This document shows positions 5,771 to 14,124 of a DNA stretch of 64,000 bases, piece by piece; the stretch's first letter is position 1; the number at the start of each line of letters is the position of its first letter. Below the pieces are notes generated by a model. That model saw only the letters and a list, made by a program, of their open reading frames with translations. It did not search any database and had not been told where the DNA came from. The DNA comes from an uncultured Clostridia bacterium. Lineage in GTDB: Bacteria; Bacillota; Clostridia; Oscillospirales; Acutalibacteraceae. Made by a program: the position numbers and the translations under genes. The stretch is taken from assembly GCA_947624285.1 (NCBI GenBank), contig CANQJS010000005.1, positions 1-64,000 of the forward strand, in the 5' to 3' direction.

Positions 5771-7558
5771 TTATTTACATTTTTTCTTCAATACGACCAA
5801 CGCAAGACCGATAACGGCAGTTGCGGAAAAAGCGCCGAGCGCCGCGGTATTTGCGCCTGTGTTCGGAGAGGTATTGTTTGTACCGGCCGGTTTGTTAGGC
5901 GTGGCGTTTTCGTTAGTTGTGGGCTTTTCGCTGTCGGACGGATTCTCCGGCTCTGCGGGGCTTTCTGACTGTTCATTTGCCACCGTCAAAGTTGTTGTTA
6001 CCGAGCCCGAAACGAAATTCAAAACCACTTCGTAAACGCCCTGACCCAGAGCATCGAGATATTCAGGCTTAAAGGTGAGTATCGTTGAGCCTTCGGTAAG
6101 CTTGTAGCAATCAGCGTTAACAGCATTTCCGTTTACCGTAACGCTTATAAACTCGTCAACGGGGCTTGTGCAATGTATTGACGCGCCGTTTTCAGAGCCC
6201 AAAATATATTTGCCATCCGTGTCCTCGGCGATTATTTCACCTGCTTCAAGATCATCTATATCAATAAATTCATTGCCTAACATATTCGCGTAAGCCTGCA
6301 CCGTTGAGCCGTTATATCCATAGACGACGGTTTCCGGCGCAAAATAATTCCATGTAAATCTATCCGTCGGAAAATCTAATTTTTCATTCAGAATATATAT
6401 TTTTTCTGCGGCAGGGAACGGAATTAAGCCGATTTCTTTCACACTCTTGGGAATCACCATACTTTTAATTGCCGTTCCGATAAACGCACGACTGCCTATA
6501 CTAGTAACGCTTTCGGGAATATTTACATTTTTAAGATTTTCACACCCGTAAAATACATCGTTACCTATCTCTGTTACCGTATTCGGTATTGTAACGCTTA
6601 CTATATTTGTGTCTTCATAAAATCCTCCAACGCCATTTGGGCCGCCCAATCGAGTCACAGTATATCCTTTAACCGTTGACGGAATTACAACCTCCGCCGC
6701 CGTGCCCGTGTATTCAATTATCGCAGCTGTGCCGTCTTCAAGGATTACATAACGGAAATCACCGCTTTTTTTACCTAACGAATCAAAATCATATCCGTTT
6801 TCCTCGGCATAGGTTTGGGCATACGAATCCTCATAACCGGCAATTGTTTCAATGTGGCTCATGTAAAACGCATCGGCATCTATCTGTGTGACACTGTCAG
6901 GTATTAATATACGACTCATTGGGCAGTGACTAAATACATGAGAGCCAATTGACTCCAGCTTGTAATCAAGTTTAATATAATCTAAAAAGGAACAGGTATT
7001 GAACGCATAGTCGCTAATAGTTTGCACTTCATTGCCGAGATAAACCTCAGTCAAATTTGTGCTGTGTGAAAACGCGCCTCTGCCTATAACTTTTACACTG
7101 TTGGGAACAGTATATGAAGTTCTTTCGTTCGCAATAGGATATTGAATAAGCTCTGTTTTATCCTTATTGAAAAGCACGCCGTCCTGCGATGAATAATTTT
7201 TATTAGCACTGTCAACCGTTATACTCTCCATTTCGTAGGAAAGACTAAACGCTTTTGTGTCAATATTCGTTACACTGCTTGGGATTGAAATTGATTTAAT
7301 TCTCGGACCGTAATCCATTTCCAAACCGATAATACTCGTAACTGTGTAACCGTTGATCGTTGACGGTATCGAGATCTCCGTTTTCTCTACATTATAACCC
7401 GTGATCTCCGCCGTGCCGTCGTCGAGTATTTCATACCTGAAACCACCGCTTTCTTCAGCAAGGGCGGATATGCCCACAAACGGCAGCGAGGCTACGATCA
7501 TCATCGCCGCGATAAGCAATGATATTATTTTTGAGTGTTTTAATGTTCTTTTTTTCAT
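5771..7558 (-). CDS. Secreted BspA-type leucine-rich-repeat surface protein with PNTG anchor (cassette 1)
   Basis: The 595-residue product starts with a signal peptide (about 1-35). Two halves each open with a DGTAxI...IPS...GYTVT module and continue with LRR_5-type repeats (SIPSSVTNIDTKAF, NIPESVTSIGSRAF). Near 465-550 is an Ig-like segment resembling CBM_X2 (ASIHC...LTEGSTILTFKPEYL). A Pro/Asn/Thr-rich linker leads to SPNTG (564-568), a hydrophobic helix and KKKCK, an LPXTG-like sorting signal. ATG 7558 follows AGGAGG. It is transcribed away from the small regulator at 7700. BspA-type LRRs commonly serve in adhesion; binding target unknown. Confidence 0.85.
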   Translation of the reverse strand: MKKRTLKHSKIISLLIAAMMIVASLPFVGISALAEESGGFRYEILDDGTAEITGYNVEKTEISIPSTINGYTVTSIIGLEMDYGPRIKSISIPSSVTNIDTKAFSLSYEMESITVDSANKNYSSQDGVLFNKDKTELIQYPIANERTSYTVPNSVKVIGRGAFSHSTNLTEVYLGNEVQTISDYAFNTCSFLDYIKLDYKLESIGSHVFSHCPMSRILIPDSVTQIDADAFYMSHIETIAGYEDSYAQTYAEENGYDFDSLGKKSGDFRYVILEDGTAAIIEYTGTAAEVVIPSTVKGYTVTRLGGPNGVGGFYEDTNIVSVTIPNTVTEIGNDVFYGCENLKNVNIPESVTSIGSRAFIGTAIKSMVIPKSVKEIGLIPFPAAEKIYILNEKLDFPTDRFTWNYFAPETVVYGYNGSTVQAYANMLGNEFIDIDDLEAGEIIAEDTDGKYILGSENGASIHCTSPVDEFISVTVNGNAVNADCYKLTEGSTILTFKPEYLDALGQGVYEVVLNFVSGSVTTTLTVANEQSESPAEPENPSDSEKPTTNENATPNKPAGTNNTSPNTGANTAALGAFSATAVIGLALVVLKKKCK

Positions 7559-7614
7559 AATTTTCCTCCTTGGCATTTGCCTGAAATTAAGAGAATGTTT
7601 CCTCCAATTTCAAT

Positions 7615-7662
7615 ATTTTACACCAGATTTGGTGTAATGTCAATACATCATATATGGTGTAA
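7615..7662 (-). promoter_or_regulatory. LRR promoter of cassette 1 with two operators
   Basis: On the minus strand TTGACA (7643-7638) and TAAAAT (7620-7615) are 17 nt apart and drive the LRR gene. TTACACCAGATTTGGTGTAA (7618-7637), a perfect palindrome with 8-bp arms and 4-nt centre, covers the spacer and -10 edge. A weaker copy (7643-7662, ATACATCA-TATA-TGGTGTAA) lies 25 bp away, centre to centre, upstream of the -35 box. The regulator at 7700 is the obvious ligand. Its own promoter is not clear. Confidence 0.75.
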
Positions 7663-7699
7663 TGTAAAATTTTTTAAAAATCAAAAAGGAGGGTAAAAA

Positions 7700-7909
7700 A
7701 TGAAAACATATGTTGAAATAATACGGGATTTAAGAGAGGATAACGACAAAACTCAAAAGGAAATAGCCGAATATCTCGGCACAACACAGCAGGTTTATTC
7801 AAGATATGAAAAGGGCGAAAATGAAATACCGATAAGGCATATAATCTCTTTGTGCAAATATTACGGCGTGTCTGCCGATTATATTCTCGGTTTGAAAGAG
7901 GAAAAATAA
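7700..7909 (+). CDS. Small Cro/CI-type (XRE) regulator of cassette 1
   Basis: The 69-residue protein consists almost wholly of one helix-turn-helix domain: TQKEIAEYLGTTQQVYSRYEKGENEIP holds the turn and recognition helix, followed by HIISLCKYYGVSADYILG. GGAGGG precedes ATG 7700. It diverges from the LRR gene, with two palindromic operators between them, and probably represses that gene and itself. It is paralogous to the 9283 protein but has a different recognition helix (TTQQVYSRY against ISQNTYSQY), in line with the different operator sequences. Confidence 0.88.
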   Translation: MKTYVEIIRDLREDNDKTQKEIAEYLGTTQQVYSRYEKGENEIPIRHIISLCKYYGVSADYILGLKEEK

Positions 7910-7957
7910 GTGAGCAGCACCGCACCTTTTTGCACTTTTCGTTCACAGATGGCTATA

Positions 7958-7990
7958 AAAAAATCGGAAGGCTGAGCCTTCCGATTTTTT
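7958..7990. terminator. Bidirectional terminator, cassette 2
   Basis: The same perfect 15-bp stem and TGA loop as at 5732-5764, between the convergent regulator at 7700 and LRR gene at 7997. Similarity with the cassette 1 copy continues into the 3' ends of both LRR genes. Confidence 0.9.
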
Positions 7991-7996
7991 GCTATA

Positions 7997-9163
7997 TTAT
8001 TTATATTTTTTCTTCAACGCGATCAACGCAAGACCGATAACGGCAGTTGCGGAAAAAGCGCCGAGCGCTACTGTATTTGCGCCTGTGTTCGGCGATGTAT
8101 TGTTTGTGCCGGCAGGTTTGTTAGGCGCTGCGTTTTCGGTAGTTGTGGGCTTTTCGGTCTCCGCCGGTTTTTCCGAATCAGCCGGAGTATTCGGCGCTTT
8201 ATTTTCTATCGTGAGTATCGACTTTACCGAGCCGGATACAAAATTCAGCGTCACCTCGTGCTTTCCGACTTCTAAAGAATTAAGATACGCCGGTTTAAAG
8301 GTGAGTATCGTTGAGCCCTCGGTGAGTGTATAGTTATCGGAGCTTACCTCAACTCCATCCATCAGCACTCCGCTGAATTGATCGATAGGATAGCTGCAAT
8401 GTATTGACGCGCCCTTTTCAGAGCCTATAACATATGTGTCATCCGTGCCCTCGCTGATTATCCCCTGCTCACCGCTGTTATCCAGCGCAACAAATTTAAT
8501 ATTTTCACTGATAGCGTATTCTTCGGCAGGAGAGCCTTTATAGCCATAAATCGTGGCAGTATGCGGAATAACTGAAACATCCAGCTCGCAATCTTTGCTG
8601 AGCACCGTTATGCTGCTTAAATTATCGCAGCCTGAAAATAAACCTTCTGCAATAAATTTTACGCTTTCGGGTATGGTTATCTCTTTAAGACTTGGGCAAT
8701 CGTGAAAAACGCCGGTATATAAATTAGTTATACCGTTCCCCAATTCAACATCCGTTAATTTATCGCATCCGCCGAAATTATAATCCGCTATGATTTCAAC
8801 ACTGCCCGGCACCTTTACACTTGTAAGATTTTCGCAATATTCGATTCCGCCAAAAGATATAAGCGTCACGCTGTCGGGTATTGTTATACTTACAAGGCTG
8901 TTACATTGGAAAAATGCCTGATGTTCAATTTCGGTAACCGTGTAACCGTCAAGTTCGGACGGAATATCAAGCTGTTTTGCAGAGCCGGTGTATTCCGCTA
9001 TGGACGCAGTACCCGTTTCGCTGAGAAAATATTTATAATCTCCGCAAACTTTATAATCCGAATCGTAAATCCAATCGTTGTATGCAAAGGCAGTTACACC
9101 AAATGCTCCCGCAACGCATATCAGCATTGCAATTGATAATACTGTACTAATAATTTTTTTCAT
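7997..9163 (-). CDS. Secreted BspA-type leucine-rich-repeat surface protein with PNTG anchor (cassette 2)
   Basis: A shorter paralogue (388 residues) of the 5771 protein. Signal peptide 1-27 or so, one TGTASI...GYTVT module, about five LRR_5 repeats (ITIPDSVTLISF, ITIPESVKFIAEGLF), a CBM_X2-like segment (ASIHC...LTEGSTILTFKPAYL) around 250-330, a Pro/Thr-rich linker, SPNTG at 357-361, a hydrophobic helix and KKKYK. ATG 9163 follows AGGAGG. The last ~60 residues match the other LRR protein almost exactly at both protein and DNA level, pointing to recent duplication or gene conversion. No sortase gene lies in the window. Confidence 0.87.
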   Translation of the reverse strand: MKKIISTVLSIAMLICVAGAFGVTAFAYNDWIYDSDYKVCGDYKYFLSETGTASIAEYTGSAKQLDIPSELDGYTVTEIEHQAFFQCNSLVSITIPDSVTLISFGGIEYCENLTSVKVPGSVEIIADYNFGGCDKLTDVELGNGITNLYTGVFHDCPSLKEITIPESVKFIAEGLFSGCDNLSSITVLSKDCELDVSVIPHTATIYGYKGSPAEEYAISENIKFVALDNSGEQGIISEGTDDTYVIGSEKGASIHCSYPIDQFSGVLMDGVEVSSDNYTLTEGSTILTFKPAYLNSLEVGKHEVTLNFVSGSVKSILTIENKAPNTPADSEKPAETEKPTTTENAAPNKPAGTNNTSPNTGANTVALGAFSATAVIGLALIALKKKYK

Positions 9164-9183
9164 ATTTTTTCCTCCTCAAAATT

Positions 9184-9254
9184 TATCTGTATTCCGGATA
9201 TTACAATCATTATATCTGAATTACAGATAAAAGTCAATATCTGAATTACAGATA
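9184..9254 (-). promoter_or_regulatory. LRR promoter of cassette 2 with three operators
   Basis: On the minus strand TTGACT (9237-9232) and TATAAT (9214-9209) with a 17-nt spacer drive the LRR gene. Two exact copies of the palindrome TATCTG-AATTA-CAGATA lie at 9213-9229 (over the spacer and -10 edge) and 9238-9254 (upstream of -35), 25 bp centre to centre. A third, imperfect copy (TATCTG-TATTC-CGGATA) is at 9184-9200. The layout repeats cassette 1 with a different operator sequence, so each regulator is probably private. Confidence 0.8.
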
Positions 9255-9282
9255 TTGCATAATATTTTTTGGAGGGATAATT

Positions 9283-9501
9283 ATGACTGTATTTAAAAAT
9301 ATAAAAAACCTGCGGGTCGATAACGATATTAAACAAAAGGAAATCGCAAAGCTGCTGAATATATCGCAAAACACCTATTCTCAATATGAAACGGGCGTTA
9401 TCGCCCTAACCGCCGAGGTTTTGATAACGCTCGCCGATTATTACGGCGTGAGCGTTGATTATCTGCTTGGCAGAACGGAAAATCCGAAAATCAACGAATA
9501 G
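9283..9501 (+). CDS. Small Cro/CI-type (XRE) regulator of cassette 2
   Basis: The 72-residue single-domain helix-turn-helix protein has IKQKEIAKLLNISQNTYSQYETG as turn and recognition helix and LADYYGVSVDYLLGRTE at the end. GGAGGG precedes ATG 9283. It is divergent from the LRR gene at 7997 and separated from it by three operator copies; repression of that gene and of itself is inferred. It shares length, fold and position with the 7700 regulator. Confidence 0.88.
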   Translation: MTVFKNIKNLRVDNDIKQKEIAKLLNISQNTYSQYETGVIALTAEVLITLADYYGVSVDYLLGRTENPKINE

Positions 9502-9557
9502 ATAAGCAAATCAAGAAAATTCTAAAATTCCCATAAAACTTATATACTATAAAAGCC

Positions 9558-9583
9558 AAACGCCGCCTAAACAGGCGGCGTTT
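9558..9583. terminator. Bidirectional terminator
   Basis: AAACGCCGCCT (9558-9568), loop AAAC and AGGCGGCGTTT (9573-9583) form a perfect 11-bp stem with T/A flanks between the convergent regulator and the ferritin-like gene. Confidence 0.88.
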
Positions 9584-9590
9584 TAAATTA

Positions 9591-10040
9591 TTAAAGAAAA
9601 GGTCTTATATCGGTTGAAAGCCTATCCTCTATCTCAACGAGTCTTTTTGTTATATCCTTTGATTTTTCATCGGCGCTCTTATATTCATTCAGATATTTTG
9701 AAAGCGATTTTACGCCCATATTACAGCCGTCGGTCATAAGATCCGCCACCGTTTCGTCGGAATGATCCGCCATCATCTTTACATTCGTTTTTATCCACGA
9801 CATACTTTTCGCCATAGGATTGGGGTCTTTTCCGTCGTCGCCGTGCTCGTCGAGCAGCACCTCGATTTCATCGGCGAGCTTTTCGTGCTGCGCCCTGCTT
9901 TCGTTGAGCAAACCTCTGAAGCGCGAATCCTTAACATCGCCAACAACATCGTCTATTGACGAGATCCCCATCTTTATTCCCGCGTCGCATTCTCTTAAAA
10001 GCTTGACGGTGTCGCCGTCCGCGCCAACATAATCGTTCAT
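9591..10040 (-). CDS. Ferritin-like four-helix protein (DUF2383-like)
   Basis: The 149-residue acidic product is predicted to be almost all helix. The pattern LLRECDAGIKMGISSIDDVVGDVKDSRFRGLL...HEKLADEI resembles DUF2383/ferritin-like four-helix bundles, which may bind metal or act in stress responses. ATG 10040 is used because GGAGGC lies about 7 nt upstream; the frame extends to 10232 without a better site. Typical family length is about 140-150. It stands alone between a terminator and an HD-domain gene. Function is not known beyond the fold. Confidence 0.6.
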   Translation of the reverse strand: MNDYVGADGDTVKLLRECDAGIKMGISSIDDVVGDVKDSRFRGLLNESRAQHEKLADEIEVLLDEHGDDGKDPNPMAKSMSWIKTNVKMMADHSDETVADLMTDGCNMGVKSLSKYLNEYKSADEKSKDITKRLVEIEDRLSTDIRPFL

Positions 10041-10125
10041 AATAATGCCTCCAAATAAAAATTTTATTCTTATTATGCACAAAAAGGCGGCGTTTATACT
10101 GTCGGTGAAATCGCGGGCGCTTAAA

Positions 10126-10911
10126 TCAGGGAGTATCGGCTGTTCTGCCGTCGATATAGTCAAGAGCAACGCGGCGGATAAGCTCCATTTTTCGCCTTGT
10201 ATCGCTGTTTTTAAAATAAAATCTGTTTGCAAGAATATTTATATAATTATGTTCTTTAATATATTTAAGCCCGCCCGTAAAATTAAAATCAAAAATAAAC
10301 GCGATGTACGACACCCATATATCGGCAGGGGTCTTTCTGTCTTTGCTCAAAATGAGGCGGTTTGAAAGAAAATCATCAAGAATATTATCACTTATGAGGG
10401 AGTTTTCAAGCTCATTTTGCGTAACATTCGCCATTGAATAAATATCCGAAACGGATTTTACCCTGAAATTATCGGTTTTATCCGCGTCTCTTATAAGGCG
10501 GCAATGGAGCAGTTCCCTATCGGTAAGCCCCGCCTCGTTCAGCTTATAGCGGCTGTGATTCGCTATGGCAAGTCTTATTATTCCGTCGTCTTTATCGTCT
10601 TTTGTAAATTCCCTGATAAAGCCGTTGTCAAACAGGATTTTTACACCTGCCTCGGCGTGGTCGAATTTATTTGTATCTTCCCTAAAAGTGCCAAACTCCT
10701 TTGCCTGGGGAAATCTGCCTATATCGTGCAAAAGGGCGATGAGCCTCGCAAGCTCTCTCTCCTCCCCGCCAATGCCCAAATCATCGCAGATGTACTCCGT
10801 CATTTTAACGACCCAATGAGTGTGCTCGACTTTTCGGCGCACTCTGTCGTCGTCCATATCGTAATTATCGCAAACGAATTTATCAAATCTTTTTTCGGCG
10901 GTGTCAAACAT
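10126..10911 (-). CDS. HD-domain phosphohydrolase
   Basis: A 261-residue HD-superfamily protein. His30/His32 in VEHTHWVV, the HD pair at H62-D63 (LLHDIGRFPQ), a further DHAEAG segment and NHSRY/RDADKTDN near 130-160 give the metal-binding set expected for a nucleotide or phosphoester hydrolase. The substrate is unknown. GAGGAG precedes ATG 10911. The gene runs in the same direction as the genes upstream at 10949-11900, about 40 nt away, so they may share a transcript. Confidence 0.85.
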   Translation of the reverse strand: MFDTAEKRFDKFVCDNYDMDDDRVRRKVEHTHWVVKMTEYICDDLGIGGEERELARLIALLHDIGRFPQAKEFGTFREDTNKFDHAEAGVKILFDNGFIREFTKDDKDDGIIRLAIANHSRYKLNEAGLTDRELLHCRLIRDADKTDNFRVKSVSDIYSMANVTQNELENSLISDNILDDFLSNRLILSKDRKTPADIWVSYIAFIFDFNFTGGLKYIKEHNYINILANRFYFKNSDTRRKMELIRRVALDYIDGRTADTP

Positions 10912-10948
10912 TTTATCGCCACTCCTCTTTTACGCGGCTTTAACGGCG

Positions 10949-11638
10949 CTATCCCATTATAAATTTATCGATTTTTTTCTGCTCCGCGGCGGGATTGAGA
11001 AGAAGTATCCGTTCTTTTATCCTCTCGTAGCTTTCCCGCGGGTCAAGCTTCGGCAATTTAACGCCGCGAAAGCGCCAAAAATCCTCGACTGTGGCGAACA
11101 CCGTGCTGTCCCAACCGTAGCCCTCGCCGTATTTATTCAGCTTCTGCGCCCTGCCGCACATTGTTATGAACATTCCGCTCTGCAATTCCACGATCGCGCG
11201 GTCAAATTGCGATTTATCCTCTTTGGAAAAGCCGGCAATGCGCTTTATATCGTGAAGCGGAGTTTCGCCGCTCGCTACCACCTCGTAAATACGCATGGCG
11301 GCTCTGCTTACCGTTCCGCGTTCATATGCCTCTTTGAAGCTCTCGCCCTGACGACGAACGGCATAAAACAGCGGATACCACTCCTTGGTGATATAACCGC
11401 TCGTTTTGAAAAAGAGCTTTGAATACGCGATATCGTCCCGCTCCTCAAGAACGCGCATACGCCACTCCCACGGATCGGTTTCGGGATTGCCCGTGTGCCA
11501 TTTTACGGGCGTGTCGATAAAAGCCTGCTCCTGCCAGCCATACGGTATAACGGCATATATCCCCTTGGAATTGCCGCCGCCCATAGAAAAGCCGCAATCC
11601 AAAAGAGCGGCGCAAAAGTCGCTGAAATTATTTATCAT
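10949..11638 (-). CDS. Conserved protein resembling AlkZ-related proteins
   Basis: The 229-residue product has a well-conserved look: GGGNSKGIYAVIPYGW near the start, then WHTGNPETDPWEWRMRVLEERDDIAYSK, EWYPLFYAVRR and a winged-helix-like middle (IKRIAGFSKEDKSQFDRAIVELQ). Similar clostridial proteins are annotated as AlkZ-related, after the AlkZ alkylpurine glycosylase family, but a glycosylase activity has not been shown for them. Its start overlaps the end of the DUF3795 gene upstream by 11 nt, indicating translational coupling. Confidence 0.55.
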   Translation of the reverse strand: MINNFSDFCAALLDCGFSMGGGNSKGIYAVIPYGWQEQAFIDTPVKWHTGNPETDPWEWRMRVLEERDDIAYSKLFFKTSGYITKEWYPLFYAVRRQGESFKEAYERGTVSRAAMRIYEVVASGETPLHDIKRIAGFSKEDKSQFDRAIVELQSGMFITMCGRAQKLNKYGEGYGWDSTVFATVEDFWRFRGVKLPKLDPRESYERIKERILLLNPAAEQKKIDKFIMG

Positions 11639-11900
11639 TTGCCGCCCACCTTTTGCATTGCTCTATTCTGCTTCCGGGAGGATTATCGCCGTGCACGGGA
11701 TCGCAGGAATAATCATACAGCATCTTGCAGGGAAGCTCCGGGCATTGCCCGCAAAAGGCATATCCCCTGCTTTGGCAGCACACGGCAACGGGGCATTCGC
11801 CGTAAAACGGATTCCCGTCGGTCTCTATACAGCCTTTGCAGTTATTCGGCTCTTTGTAACCGCAGTTGCTGCAATCAAGCCCGCATCTTGAAGCTATCAT
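11628..11900 (-). CDS. DUF3795 cysteine-rich protein
   Basis: The 90-residue product has 13 cysteines, starting CGLDCSNC and continuing CKGC, GECPVAVCCQSRG, CGQCPELPC. This is the DUF3795 pattern, thought to bind metal or Fe-S, with no known reaction. AGGAG precedes ATG 11900. The gene overlaps the AlkZ-related gene by 11 nt. Confidence 0.8.
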   Translation of the reverse strand: MIASRCGLDCSNCGYKEPNNCKGCIETDGNPFYGECPVAVCCQSRGYAFCGQCPELPCKMLYDYSCDPVHGDNPPGSRIEQCKRWAANDK

Positions 11901-11981
11901 ATTATGTATCTCCTATTTTCATATTATAATCATTATATATATTGCAAAATATATTACAAAACGAAGCACGCGGAAAGCGCC

Positions 11982-12533
11982 TTACAGCGAAAATCTCTCT
12001 TTTATCATTTTTGCCGTCTCTGTCGGTGAAAGATTTGTGTTGTCTATCTTCATATAATTTTCAAAGGGTATCTCCCCTTCTCTGCTTTCAAGGCGATAGC
12101 GGCTGTCGTCATTCAAAAGTCTGCGGTTGGAGGTCTCAATATCTCGCTTTGAGGCTTTATTTTTAAGGCGGTTTTCGGATATGTTTCTTTCAAGCCGTGC
12201 CTCCTTTGAAGCCACAAGCTCCACATAGTAAAATTCTGTGCCGTATGGCTCGAATATGCTTTTGACATACTCGATGTAATCCCAATCGGACTGTTGGTCA
12301 AACGCCCACATATATGTAAAAATCATACCGTAATTATCGGTTTTGGCAAATTCCTCAAACACCACTTGGCGAAAACGCCTTATCGCCTCGCCGTTGAATT
12401 CGCCGAATATTTCCAAAACTGGCTCTATCGTCATATGATTATGAAACAGACGAAGTCCCGTTATTTTCATAAGCTCCTGCCCCACCGTCATTTTGCCGAC
12501 GGCGGCGTTGCCTATCATAAACAGAAGTTTCAT
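11982..12533 (-). CDS. P-loop nucleotide kinase-like protein
   Basis: The 183-residue product begins with a Walker A loop GNAAVGKM (8-15) and fits the small AAA_33/shikimate-kinase-like fold, with a lid-region run of arginines (ARLERNISENRLKNKASKRD) near 110-130. It probably phosphorylates a small molecule, which cannot be named. AAGG precedes ATG 12533. It stands between the DUF3795 gene and the flavodoxin lipoprotein and need not share their function. Confidence 0.7.
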   Translation of the reverse strand: MKLLFMIGNAAVGKMTVGQELMKITGLRLFHNHMTIEPVLEIFGEFNGEAIRRFRQVVFEEFAKTDNYGMIFTYMWAFDQQSDWDYIEYVKSIFEPYGTEFYYVELVASKEARLERNISENRLKNKASKRDIETSNRRLLNDDSRYRLESREGEIPFENYMKIDNTNLSPTETAKMIKERFSL

Positions 12534-12580
12534 TTTTATTATCCTTTCTTTATCTCACTTAAATGCTTTGGAATAAACAC

Positions 12581-13198
12581 TCAATAAGACAAATTATCTA
12601 TCCACCGACAAACAGCCTCTTTCGAGGCGTGAGACTGAAATCGTACACCGGAAAACCATTTTCCCGTTCCGGCTTCTTCCTTGAGTAAATCGGCGCTGTC
12701 GCCTACGCCGGAGGTTGACGATGTGCAAAACGGTATAACCGTTTTATTCTTAAAATTATTTGCCGACACAAAGCTGCTGACGGGCCACGCCGCTATTCCC
12801 CACCATATCGGATAGCCGATAAACACGGTGTCATAATCGCGCCATTTGTCCGGCGTGGTTTTTTCCAGCTTAACTTTCCTTTTGCTTTCGTCCTCATGCC
12901 CGGCATAGACGCGGCTCTCGCTGTTTGTCCATTCAAGATCCTCGGCGGTATAAGGCTTTTTCGGAACGATCTCAAAAAGATCTCCGCCCGTTTCTTCGGC
13001 GATCACCTCGGCGACCCGTTCGGTATTGTTCGTAGCCGAAAAATATACGACGAGCACTTTTCTGCTTTCGGTAGCGCTTTCGGATTCGCTATTACCTCCG
13101 GTAATATTATTTGGATCGGATATATCTCCGCCGCCTGAGCAAGCGGAAAAGCCGAATATAAGCAAAACAGATAAAAACAAAACGATTACTTTTTTCAT
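12581..13198 (-). CDS. Flavodoxin-domain lipoprotein
   Basis: The 205-residue product has a lipoprotein signal peptide with lipobox FSAC and lipidated Cys20, then a Ser/Gly-rich linker and a flavodoxin fold: VLVVYFSATNNTERVAEVI is the FMN phosphate-binding loop, followed by FIGYPIWWGIAAWPV and FCTSSTSGVGDS. It is expected to sit on the outer face of the membrane and carry FMN in an electron-transfer chain. An AAAGGA site precedes ATG 13198. Confidence 0.85.
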   Translation of the reverse strand: MKKVIVLFLSVLLIFGFSACSGGGDISDPNNITGGNSESESATESRKVLVVYFSATNNTERVAEVIAEETGGDLFEIVPKKPYTAEDLEWTNSESRVYAGHEDESKRKVKLEKTTPDKWRDYDTVFIGYPIWWGIAAWPVSSFVSANNFKNKTVIPFCTSSTSGVGDSADLLKEEAGTGKWFSGVRFQSHASKEAVCRWIDNLSY

Positions 13199-13283
13199 TC
13201 TTGCGTTCCTTTCATTTATTTCGATTTATTATGCGATCGGTCGATGCCTTCTCCTCTTATGTTCACAATGCCCTTGCGGTTTT

Positions 13284-13943
13284 TCATTTTCCCAAAAGTT
13301 CGGTAAATTCCTTTAAATCAAGAAACGCCTCAAAAAGCTCCTGCGCAAGAGCCTTGCCGAAAACATTTTCGCCGATGGGCTTTGTCTTTGATATTCCGAA
13401 GCATTTTGTATTGAGCAGCTTTTTTGCGGGGCTTTCGGGGATTTTAGGATAATGGTCTGTTTTATAACATTCGCCGGTTATTTCAAAGCCCTTTTCCAAA
13501 AGCGCCGCCGTGAGCATTGAAAACCGTTTGTGCTCGCCGCAAATTATCTTGCGAAAAGAATCCATACCGCTTGCGGTCGGCTTATAAATCTTAAATCCGT
13601 AGCCGTAAGCCTCACTGCCCATATCAAAATAAAGACCGATCTTATCAGCCTTATCGCCCGCTTTTCTGAAACGCAAATAAGTGTATTCTTTGAGCGGAAC
13701 GGACGGCGAAAACCGCCTGTCCGTAAACGGCGAGGCAATGCACCTTGCGGGCTTTGTCTCGAACTCAATATCGAATATTTCCGTCACCTTCAGCAAGTCA
13801 AGATACAACAGATTTACGGGCTCGGTTATATACTTTTTATATTTTTCGAGATTTTCGCTTTGCTTCTCAACGGTGTTGCAAAACCTTAAATCGAATAAAA
13901 AATCTATGGCATCCTTGGTAAAGCCGTTAAATAAAAAATCCAT
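13284..13943 (-). CDS. DUF2461 family protein
   Basis: The 219-residue product opens FNGFTKDAIDFLFDLRFCNTVEKQSENLEKYKKYITEP, the hallmark of DUF2461/TIGR02453, and ends with the matching helical tail. The family is widespread in bacteria and has no known reaction. No clear ribosome-binding site precedes ATG 13943. The gene is monocistronic by spacing (86 nt to the lipoprotein gene). Confidence 0.7.
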   Translation of the reverse strand: MDFLFNGFTKDAIDFLFDLRFCNTVEKQSENLEKYKKYITEPVNLLYLDLLKVTEIFDIEFETKPARCIASPFTDRRFSPSVPLKEYTYLRFRKAGDKADKIGLYFDMGSEAYGYGFKIYKPTASGMDSFRKIICGEHKRFSMLTAALLEKGFEITGECYKTDHYPKIPESPAKKLLNTKCFGISKTKPIGENVFGKALAQELFEAFLDLKEFTELLGK

Positions 13944-14042
13944 GCTTATATAATATCATAACAAAAAAACGCAGTAAAGCCTCTATTTTGTGTCGGCACG
14001 GATTTTCTCGCCTTACTTACTTTTAAAGCAAAAGAAAATTTA

Positions 14043-14071
14043 TTTACACACCGATAAATATATGATAAGAT
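14043..14071 (+). promoter_or_regulatory. Probable promoter for the MFS transporter gene
   Basis: TTTACA (14043-14048), 17-nt spacer and TAAGAT (14066-14071), about 54 nt before the start codon at 14125. Reasonable but not perfect hexamers. Confidence 0.45.
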
Positions 14072-14124
14072 TTTAATGTAGTAAAAATATTTCAAAATTA
14101 TTTCGCGCTTTCGGGGTGTTGCAA

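Noticed and set aside
4352..9590. Integrated mobile element (ICE or prophage)
   Set aside because: The area is accessory and partly AT-rich, but no integrase, relaxase, transposase or phage gene is present.
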